Positions 15,061 to 22,481 of a stretch of 64,000 nt of DNA are shown here, in pieces; positions within the stretch are counted from its first letter, which is position 1, and each line of letters starts with the position of its first letter. The position numbers and the translations under genes are program-made. Source of the DNA: Maribacter aquimaris (GTDB lineage: Bacteria > Bacteroidota > Bacteroidia > Flavobacteriales > Flavobacteriaceae). Location of the stretch: NCBI RefSeq assembly GCF_014596745.1, contig NZ_JABTCF010000003.1, positions 124,001 to 188,000 on the forward strand, in the 5' to 3' direction. The notes under the pieces are model-generated. The model was not told where the DNA came from, did no database searches, and saw nothing but the letters and a program-made list of their open reading frames with translations.

Positions 15061-16353
15061 CTATTTAACAAGTTTGCTGTTTAGATAAATATTTGTTTCC
15101 ATCTCGGTTTCTTGAACGCTTCCTTCCCCAGCAAAACAACAACGAAGCGCTTGCACTGCAAACTGATTCGCTAAATTTTCATCAGCATCGCTTTTTACGA
15201 GGATTCGGGTTACTACATCGGTCATCTCTCCCGTCATTGCCGGAGTCATAAAATTAGTTTCTCGGTAATTGAACTGGTGCTCAACAGCAAAATCATCAAT
15301 CTTAACACCTTTTTTCTCGAAATACATCATATTCGGGGTCAATTGGCTCATCAAACAAAATGATGTTCCTAAAGTAAAATATTCTCTTGATGTAGGAGCT
15401 GTGTCTATGCCTTCATAACCTCGGCTATCATCTGAGAAAAGCTCCCAAGTTTCGTAGTGTGCAGTTAACGATTTTGCTCTTAATCTATGTAAATATGGGC
15501 GCTTTGCATCGTGAGCAGATTCTGCGATACCAACTTCAGAAAAGCGCATTTCTTTTGGGAAATCATTCATATCCATATCAAGATCTTCCGTTACTTTTAT
15601 TGTTTGCAATTGTAACGCTGGAGTTGTATTCGTAATCGTACGACCATTATCAATAGAAACTGGAGAAGGAACTTGTCCTGCTTGGGCTGCTTTCCCATCC
15701 CAATCGTCACCATTAATAACATTTTCTGCATCAATAGCGGTTTTGTTAGCCAAGGATTCACCAATCGACCAGGCTCTAATAGACATTTCCTTTAATTCTT
15801 TGATTTTTTCAGCTGGCTCGTTACTTTTCACAACAATATTGGTCACTACCTTATCGGTATAACCCGACCAGTTATCAGTCATAATATCGCTCCATCTGAA
15901 AAAGAATTCTGTTTCCACTTTTACATCTTCAACGTCCAAGCCCATTATCTGTATACTTCTTTCAACTTGGGTTAGTAAGTCTGAAGCTGCTCCAGCCGTA
16001 AAATATGTCAATGGGTTTGGTGCACTTTGGGGATTACCACCTTCATCGCTTGTCATTTGCCATGCGCTTAAATCAGCTTCACCAACAGTTTTCACCACCC
16101 CTTTTTTCAAGAAAGGCTTTTCTTTATTCAAAACTCTTTTTGCCGATGTCACAACATTCTCGCTAATAGCACCATTTACGGGTGTTGCTTTTGTTGGATA
16201 AAATGTTGTAGGCTGGTTAAAATTATCCACCCTTTTTACAACTGAATACTCTTTTGGAACCTGCTCCGTATTGTCTTGGGAATAAGTTATTCCGTTACAA
16301 GTTAAAAGAACAGTTAGCAATAGAATGGATTTTACATTTTTACTTGTTTTCAT
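15061..16353 (-). CDS. Exported protein with two tandem OsmC-like domains
   Basis: About 430 residues from the ATG at 16353; the frame is open from 16428, but only this start puts a signal peptide at the N-terminus (MKTSKNVKSILLLTVLLTC). Two OsmC-like domains follow, about 75-220 and 275-430. Both have the OsmC run (SAPNPLTYFTAGAASDLLTQVE; APTSREYFTLGTSFCLMSQL). Domain 1 lacks both redox cysteines, domain 2 has them (FCLMSQL and LRCCFAGEG). Normal OsmC/Ohr are single-domain cytoplasmic dimers, so this resembles a dimer in one chain sent to the periplasm. It is a paralogue of the C-terminal two thirds of the gene upstream. Confidence 0.75.
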   Translation of the reverse strand: MKTSKNVKSILLLTVLLTCNGITYSQDNTEQVPKEYSVVKRVDNFNQPTTFYPTKATPVNGAISENVVTSAKRVLNKEKPFLKKGVVKTVGEADLSAWQMTSDEGGNPQSAPNPLTYFTAGAASDLLTQVERSIQIMGLDVEDVKVETEFFFRWSDIMTDNWSGYTDKVVTNIVVKSNEPAEKIKELKEMSIRAWSIGESLANKTAIDAENVINGDDWDGKAAQAGQVPSPVSIDNGRTITNTTPALQLQTIKVTEDLDMDMNDFPKEMRFSEVGIAESAHDAKRPYLHRLRAKSLTAHYETWELFSDDSRGYEGIDTAPTSREYFTLGTSFCLMSQLTPNMMYFEKKGVKIDDFAVEHQFNYRETNFMTPAMTGEMTDVVTRILVKSDADENLANQFAVQALRCCFAGEGSVQETEMETNIYLNSKLVK

Positions 16354-16488
16354 TTTTATCTTTTTTAAATTAATATGTTTATGTTTTACCTCTTTAAATA
16401 TCACACTACGAAGATGCAATGAAACCAAACCAAAGGAAAGGTCAATAAAGGAGGACTAATGGTAAATGTATAACCTGATATTAATTTT

Positions 16489-16534
16489 AAAAAAAGAATC
16501 TCGTTCCAAGTACTTGGAACGAGATTCTTTTTTT
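16489..16534. terminator. Perfect 46-base inverted repeat, bidirectional terminator
   Basis: Two perfectly complementary 23-base arms meet at a GTAC centre (16510-16513) with no unpaired loop. Seven As on one side and seven Ts on the other make it a strong terminator in both directions. It ends the AhpD-OsmC fusion gene (stop at 16578) and insulates the second OsmC gene. Confidence 0.8.
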
Positions 16535-16577
16535 AATCCTTTTTTAGTATAATAAATTCTTATTCAGCAGTATTACA

Positions 16578-18476
16578 CTATTGAATAAGTTTTCCATTTT
16601 GATAGACACCAACTTCTGTTGGGGTTTCCATTGAGACAGCATCTCCGGCGAAACATGTACCAAGTGCATGCTTGGCATAATCGCTCATTACTTTCTCACT
16701 GGTGTTACTCTTTATTAGTATTCTTGTAATAACACCATCTACATGACCTGTTGCCGATGGAGTCATAAAATTATCTACTTGATAATTGAATTGGTGTTCC
16801 ACACGATAGTCATCGATATCAATACCTTGATGTTTGTATAGCTCAGACCATCCGGTTAATTGACTCATTAAGCACAAACTAGTACCAGCTGTAAAATAAT
16901 CGCTTGAAGTTGGAGCTTTATCTATACCTTCATATCCACGACTATCATCCGCATAAATATCCCAAGCTGCATAATTTTCCTGAATTGCCCTAATTTTGAT
17001 TTTATGCAAATATGGACGTTGCACATCATTGGCCGATTCAGAAATACCAACTACTTCAAATATAAAAGGATTCGTAAATTTCTCCATACTAACATCTGTT
17101 CCCAGCTTAAAACTTTGTGGTTTTGGGTTGTTTCCCTTCGAAGTGATTTTCAAATTATTATCATACGAATCATCTCCTATAACTTTACCCGAACTTGCAG
17201 ATTCTGTATCCCATATTTTAGTGTTATACTCAAATTTAGCATCTACAGGAGTAGGATTTATAATACATTCACCCACAGCCCAAGCCTGAACCGCCATTCT
17301 TTTCATCTCTGCAATTTTTTCTGCCGGCTCATCACTTATAATAAGAATATTGGCAACAACGCTATCGGTATATCCTTTCCAACTAGGTGTCATAGGATCA
17401 TCATATCTAAAAAACACTTTCGCTTCTACTTTTGCACTAGAAACATCTAAATCCAAAACATTTATAGCCTGCTCCACACTTGATAACAAACTGGAAGAGA
17501 TACCACCTACCATATAACTCAACGGATTTGGGGCCGATTGTTCGTATGTATGGCCACCTTCGTCACATAAAAATTCCCATGTACTAAAGTCTTTTTCCCC
17601 AACTGGTTGAACATTTACTTTTTTTAGCATGATTGTTTCGTTATTTAATACTCTATTTGAGGATGTTATCACATTCTCATTGTATGCCCCATTGACTTCT
17701 TTTGCCTTTGTTGGCTGAAAACCAGTAGGTCTAGGACTTAGGTCTGATCGAGAGATTATGTGATAATTAATTCCTTCACCTTTATCAACATCTTGAGCGT
17801 ACGTTGTTCCTCCACAAATTAATAGCGCAGTTAGCATGGTAATAACATTCACATTTTTTTTATTTTTCAACTTATCTGAATATATAATCTCTGTTTTATT
17901 TTTTGTTATTTTTTCAAACCCAACTTGAATTATTGCTACAGGAAGCAGAATAAGAATTCCTAAAGCAATACCAAACTCATTACTTAGTTTGCTACCTTTC
18001 ATCTTTTTCCCTTTTACCCTACTTAGAAGCGCATCTAGCGAAATACCGTGAATGTTAGCAGCCATAATAACCCTGATGGTGGCTAAAATATCTGTTGCTT
18101 TCTGTTCTCCATAATGCCCTACAAAATGGTCATAAGTTTCCTTATCAGGTTTACCATTAGTATCAGCATAATGTTGTGCAAACATTAACGCAAGGGATTC
18201 ATCGTTACTAATATCTCCTAATTCCCCGTTTAGCATCAAATTTATTTCTTCCTCTGAAGCTCCTGCATCAATTGCACTTTTGGTATGGACATAATTACAA
18301 TACCTACAGCCATTTACCTGTGTTACGGCTAACATTATTTTCTCGCTGAAAGCCTTATTGATATTTCCATTTTTTCTAGACTTTCGTAAATCAGAAAAAC
18401 TTGCAACCATTATTTTTAAATGGTTATAAAAATTTGATGTCGTAAATAGTTTAGCTTTTAATTCTTTAGATTCCAT
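16578..18476 (-). CDS. AhpD-like domain fused to membrane segment and tandem OsmC-like domains
   Basis: 632 residues in one uninterrupted frame. Residues 1-150 are an AhpD/carboxymuconolactone-decarboxylase domain with the redox pair CRYC (57-60) and His64. A TM helix lies at about 168-187, a lysine-rich linker, then a second hydrophobic segment at 209-227 ending TTYAQ that is like the signal peptide of the neighbour. OsmC-like domain 1 (about 255-410) lacks the first redox Cys; domain 2 (about 480-632) has C535 and C608. It looks like a fusion of an AhpD gene with an exported double-OsmC gene that kept its signal. Topology of the OsmC part is unclear. A thiol-disulfide relay from AhpD to OsmC is an inference. 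Confidence 0.75.
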   Translation of the reverse strand: MESKELKAKLFTTSNFYNHLKIMVASFSDLRKSRKNGNINKAFSEKIMLAVTQVNGCRYCNYVHTKSAIDAGASEEEINLMLNGELGDISNDESLALMFAQHYADTNGKPDKETYDHFVGHYGEQKATDILATIRVIMAANIHGISLDALLSRVKGKKMKGSKLSNEFGIALGILILLPVAIIQVGFEKITKNKTEIIYSDKLKNKKNVNVITMLTALLICGGTTYAQDVDKGEGINYHIISRSDLSPRPTGFQPTKAKEVNGAYNENVITSSNRVLNNETIMLKKVNVQPVGEKDFSTWEFLCDEGGHTYEQSAPNPLSYMVGGISSSLLSSVEQAINVLDLDVSSAKVEAKVFFRYDDPMTPSWKGYTDSVVANILIISDEPAEKIAEMKRMAVQAWAVGECIINPTPVDAKFEYNTKIWDTESASSGKVIGDDSYDNNLKITSKGNNPKPQSFKLGTDVSMEKFTNPFIFEVVGISESANDVQRPYLHKIKIRAIQENYAAWDIYADDSRGYEGIDKAPTSSDYFTAGTSLCLMSQLTGWSELYKHQGIDIDDYRVEHQFNYQVDNFMTPSATGHVDGVITRILIKSNTSEKVMSDYAKHALGTCFAGDAVSMETPTEVGVYQNGKLIQ

Positions 18477-18523
18477 TGTTATTTTATTTTTTCAGAATTT
18501 GTTATAACTCTTTCATTATTAAT

Positions 18524-19168
18524 TCATTTAGTACCTACTACTGGCGCTTTTTTTATCCACTCATTATTGTTTATTTCAGCTAGCATAAACTCGGATAATT
18601 GATTTAAATCAACAGACATTCCCATAAATTTAGTTTCATCAGCAACAAACCTACCATCTACTTTTTCTTTAATCATAGGCGGACGAATATTTGTCCAATC
18701 CAAATTACTCTGTCCAAGCATTTGAAGTTCTCTATCTTTAGTACTGATGATTGATTTAGATTTGGACTTTATCATAACACGCAAAAGTTTGCGGGTTAGT
18801 GGTAAATTTTCGTTAGGAATTTTCACTCCTGCCCCTGAAATACTTATGAAACGAGTCTGTTTATTTTCTTGCATTTGTTTGATAATGTAGGCCAAGGAAT
18901 TAATATAATTCTCTTCATCATCATTTGATAACTTACCATTTATGGGAGGTCCAATAGTTGAAAGTATAACCTCGGAACCTTCCAAGGCTTTTTGCAGTTT
19001 ATTTGAATCGAAATAATTTCCCTCAATGACTTCAACCACATGGGCAAAGTCCTGTAGTTTTTCCTTATTTCGGACTAATACTTTAACCTTAATTCTATTT
19101 TCAACAGCTTTTTGTAGCAGTTTTTTACCTACCAAACCAGTTGCTCCTAAAATTGTTATTTGTTTCAT
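18524..19168 (-). CDS. NAD(P)-binding Rossmann protein, NmrA/SDR-like
   Basis: About 214 residues from the ATG at 19168, which places MKQITILGATGLVGKKL (the GxTGxxG dinucleotide motif) at the very start; the frame is open to 19222 but the extra part is not protein-like. The rest has the ISISGAGV and NWTNIRPP motifs of atypical SDRs. It is a putative NAD(P)-dependent reductase or epimerase with unknown substrate. It lies downstream of the AraC regulator gene, on the same strand, upstream of the AhpD-OsmC fusion gene (47 bases). Confidence 0.8.
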   Translation of the reverse strand: MKQITILGATGLVGKKLLQKAVENRIKVKVLVRNKEKLQDFAHVVEVIEGNYFDSNKLQKALEGSEVILSTIGPPINGKLSNDDEENYINSLAYIIKQMQENKQTRFISISGAGVKIPNENLPLTRKLLRVMIKSKSKSIISTKDRELQMLGQSNLDWTNIRPPMIKEKVDGRFVADETKFMGMSVDLNQLSEFMLAEINNNEWIKKAPVVGTK

Positions 19169-19261
19169 TATTACTATACCTAAGATATAACTCTGCAAAG
19201 ATGCGGTGAACACAAAACACAATAAAGGTTAATAAAAGAGAAGTAATGGTAAATAAATAAC

Positions 19262-20131
19262 TTAAGCTAAAGTTTTTCGGAATTCAACAGGTGTTAATTT
19301 AATATGTTTTTTAAAATACTTAAGGAAATTGGTTGGTTCATCAAAACCTAAAACAAAGGCAATTTCTTTTACGGATAACGAAGTAGAAACTAACAATCTT
19401 TTCGCCTCAAGAATTACATAATTATCAATAAATGACTTTGCTGTGGTATTTACAACTCCCTTACACACCTCATTTAAATGTTTATAGGAAATTGATATAT
19501 CTGAAGCATACACCTTGGCATCTCTAGTTTTTGAGTAGTTTTCCTCTACCAAGAGTTTAAATTGATTAAAGTAATCTAAATATTTATTGTTTGTTGAAAT
19601 TGTTGCTAGGTGTACATTCTCTTCACTTAGTTTAAGAAGGTAAACAGCTAATAAGGCTCCTATAATATTTGGAAGTGAAGATGAGCTACTTTTTAACTCC
19701 TCTTTTAACTTATTAGATAAAAATTGATTGTAATAGGGATTATGAATTTTTTCCTGCACTAAAAAATAATTATACAAATGGTTAATCTGGGCAATGGTAG
19801 ATTGAGCCATATATTTCTGCATAAAGGCTTCTGAAAAAACCACCAAATATCCTCTATACTCCGAAGCTTCGTCAAAGGCGTGTATCTGCCCTTTTGCAAT
19901 TACCATTACATCTCCCTTTTTAAGGGAATGAACTTTAAAATCGACAATATGATTTACTTCACCCTTCTCAATAATCAGAATGGCCTGAAAATTTAATCGA
20001 TGTGGTAAATATGGACTATGATCTGTAGGTTTTAAATCATCAGTTATTAACTCTTCCAATTTAAAAAATTGAAATCCTTTAATTTGTAACACTTTGTTTT
20101 CCCAAAAGCTTATTTCCGGAATATTTTTCAA
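19262..20131 (-). CDS. AraC-family transcriptional regulator
   Basis: 289 residues. The N-terminal half is cupin-like (HSPYLPHRLNFQAILIIEKGEV, KKGDVMVIAKGQIHAF). The C-terminal half has two helix-turn-helix motifs: ISYKHLNEVCKGVV and LSVKEIAFVLGFDEPTNFLKYFKKHIKLTPVEFR. It ends 94 bases before the reductase gene (19168) and probably controls it and the OsmC genes, perhaps in response to a small ligand or thiol-reactive compound. No operator was identified. Confidence 0.85.
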   Translation of the reverse strand: MKNIPEISFWENKVLQIKGFQFFKLEELITDDLKPTDHSPYLPHRLNFQAILIIEKGEVNHIVDFKVHSLKKGDVMVIAKGQIHAFDEASEYRGYLVVFSEAFMQKYMAQSTIAQINHLYNYFLVQEKIHNPYYNQFLSNKLKEELKSSSSSLPNIIGALLAVYLLKLSEENVHLATISTNNKYLDYFNQFKLLVEENYSKTRDAKVYASDISISYKHLNEVCKGVVNTTAKSFIDNYVILEAKRLLVSTSLSVKEIAFVLGFDEPTNFLKYFKKHIKLTPVEFRKTLA

Positions 20132-20191
20132 TGAGTAATTTTTATCCTATTTATAATTTATAAACCTGTAATCTTATATTTTCCCTGATTT

Positions 20192-20209
20192 CTTCACAAT
20201 ATTGTGAAG
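20192..20209. promoter_or_regulatory. 18-base perfect palindrome
   Basis: CTTCACAAT-ATTGTGAAG with no spacer, between the AraC gene and the broken AraC gene. It could be a regulator site for either, or a relic; AraC proteins mostly bind direct repeats, so its user is not known. Confidence 0.3.
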
Positions 20210-20213
20210 GACA

Positions 20214-20677
20214 TTACCCGGTTTCACGTTTAAAAAATCGACTAAAATATGAAGTGTCTTCAAAATTAAGTGTGTACCCAATTTCCGCCGTTGTTAATTC
20301 TGTATTTGCTAATCTTCTTTTGGCTTAAAAAAATCAGTTCTTGACGAATGATCTGACCAAGGGAATACCCTGTGATCCCTTTTTAATTTCCAAAAATGTA
20401 TTTGTCCCTTTGACAGAAAATAGAAAGCAGGCCTTTGTATTTCATAAGATTCATAATCTATAATATGTTGTTCCTCACCATCCTCTAAAAAAATGATTTC
20501 AAAATAATCATGCCCATGTGGCATTTCTGCCTGTGCCCTTCTACTCATCAGGTCGAATTGAGTCATTACAAAAGGGAAATTCGGATTAATTGAAAGAGCA
20601 GGGTGACCGTCCTTACTATTTACATATTTATACGTTTCCGAATAATGATAAAAGGGTATGTCCGCTTTATTACGCAA
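20214..20677 (-). pseudogene. Broken AraC-family regulator gene
   Basis: From the ATG at 20677 a cupin-like sensor half is intact for about 110 residues (AEMPHGHDYFEIIFLEDGEEQHIIDYE, FYFLSKGQIHFWKL). The frame then ends at a TAG near 20309. In another frame, 20214 to about 20325, the end of an AraC DNA-binding domain is seen: AKRRLANTELTTAEIGYTL and FEDTSYFSRFFKRETG, stopping at TAA without the usual last segment. The middle is missing, so it underwent an internal deletion plus frameshift. Confidence 0.7.
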
Positions 20678-20940
20678 GTGTATCTTCTTTGATTCGAAGG
20701 ACTTAAATTCAATAAATCCTTACAGGAATAAAATATATAGTAATTTAAGGCAAAAAGGTCAAAAAACTACGATATAATTATGGTTTTATACTACAGTTCA
20801 AAATAAGATCCATTCTGTTTCTAATTGAGGAAACATCCTTCATAAGAACTAAGGGCAAAACATCAATAATGTTTTTTTACGAAATCAATATTTTTATGAC
20901 TAGTTGTGTTCTTTGGGAATTTCAAAATCAAGACCGTTAT

Positions 20941-22476
20941 TTACCCTAACCACCCTTCCCTATCCAGCGACCTGTATTGGATTGCCTCACTTATGTGGGG
21001 ACCGCTGACCTTTTCGCTCATTTCCAAATCAGCAATAGTACGGGCCACCTTTAAAATTCGATCATATGCCCTGGCAGAAAGGTTTAGACGTTCCATAGCA
21101 TTCTTTAAAAGTAATTTTGAAGCTTCATCCAATTGGCAATACTCCCGAATTTGTTTGGTGTTCATTTGAGCATTGTAGTGTACGTTCTCCAACTCCTTAA
21201 AACGTGCCGTCTGTAGTTCCCTAGCTGCCGTAACCCGCTCACGGATTTTTACACTACTCTCGCCTTTACGGTCCTCCGATAGTTTTTCAAAAGGCACAGG
21301 GGTAACTTCTATATGAATATCAATGCGATCCAATAATGGTCCGGAAATCTTGCCCAAATAGCGCTGCATCTCCGCTGGGGAAGAGGTTACCGGAGCATCG
21401 GGATCATTGAAATATCCTCCGGGACTTGGATTCATGCTGGCGACCAACATAAAACTACTCGGGTAAGTTACCGTAAAACGTGCCCTTGAAATGGTGACTT
21501 CACGATCTTCCAACGGTTGTCGCATTACTTCCAATACCCCTCTCTTAAATTCAGGAAGTTCATCCAAAAACAATACCCCATTATGGGAAAGTGAAATTTC
21601 CCCTGGTTGCGGATACGCCCCACCTCCTACGAGCGCTACATCGGAAATGGTATGGTGGGGACTACGGAACGGGCGTTGACTCATCAGCCCCATATTCTTT
21701 ATCTTCCCAACAACACTATGTATTTTGGTGGTTTCCAAGGCCTCATGCAAGGTCATGGGAGGCAAAATGGAGGGCAATCGCTTGGCAAGCATGGTTTTTC
21801 CCGAGCCTGGCGGTCCGATTAATATAATATTATGTCCACCTGCCGCTGCAATCTCCATACATCGCTTTATACTTTCCTGTCCTTTTACATCGGAAAAATC
21901 AAATTCTGGAAAATCAAGTTTTTTGTAAAACTCGGCCCGGGTATCCACAATGGTTCGTTCCAAAGGTTCGTCCTTATCGAAAAAATCAATGACCTCCTTA
22001 ATGTTTTCAACACCATACACCTTTAAATCGGATACAATAGCGGCTTCCTTGGCATTATCCTTCGGCAGAATAAATCCCATAAAACCTTCTTCCCTGGCCT
22101 TAATGGCTATCGGCAAAGCCCCTTTGATAGGTTGTAGACTCCCATCTAAAGAAAGTTCACCCATGATAAGGTATTTTTCCAAATCGTTCGACTGTATTTG
22201 GCCCGATGCGGTCAAAATCCCCAAGGCTAGGGTAAGGTCATAGGCAGACCCCTCCTTACGAAGATCGGCCGGAGCCATATTAATCGTTATCTTTTTTCCT
22301 GGGATTTTGTAACCGTTGTTCAATAATGCGGCTGCAATGCGATAATTACTCTCTTTAATGGCATTATCGGGTAATCCTACCAAATGGTATCCTACCCCTT
22401 TGTCTATATTGACTTCTACCGTAATCGTTGTTGCCTCTACCCCAAATACGGCACTTCCAAAAACTTTTGTAAGCAT
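20941..22476 (-). CDS. comM: YifB/ComM-type AAA+ ATPase
   Basis: 511 residues, the usual length. N-terminal Mg-chelatase-like subdomain (residues 1-190), Walker A GPPGSGKTMLAKRLPSILP near 220, Walker B LFLDELPEF, and the C-terminal Mg-chelatase domain with RDRILKVARTIADLEMSEKV. In Vibrio and others ComM is a helicase that helps branch migration during natural transformation. The gene follows the penicillin acylase family gene by five bases on the same strand. Confidence 0.92.
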   Translation of the reverse strand: MLTKVFGSAVFGVEATTITVEVNIDKGVGYHLVGLPDNAIKESNYRIAAALLNNGYKIPGKKITINMAPADLRKEGSAYDLTLALGILTASGQIQSNDLEKYLIMGELSLDGSLQPIKGALPIAIKAREEGFMGFILPKDNAKEAAIVSDLKVYGVENIKEVIDFFDKDEPLERTIVDTRAEFYKKLDFPEFDFSDVKGQESIKRCMEIAAAGGHNIILIGPPGSGKTMLAKRLPSILPPMTLHEALETTKIHSVVGKIKNMGLMSQRPFRSPHHTISDVALVGGGAYPQPGEISLSHNGVLFLDELPEFKRGVLEVMRQPLEDREVTISRARFTVTYPSSFMLVASMNPSPGGYFNDPDAPVTSSPAEMQRYLGKISGPLLDRIDIHIEVTPVPFEKLSEDRKGESSVKIRERVTAARELQTARFKELENVHYNAQMNTKQIREYCQLDEASKLLLKNAMERLNLSARAYDRILKVARTIADLEMSEKVSGPHISEAIQYRSLDREGWLG

Positions 22477-22481
22477 AATAG

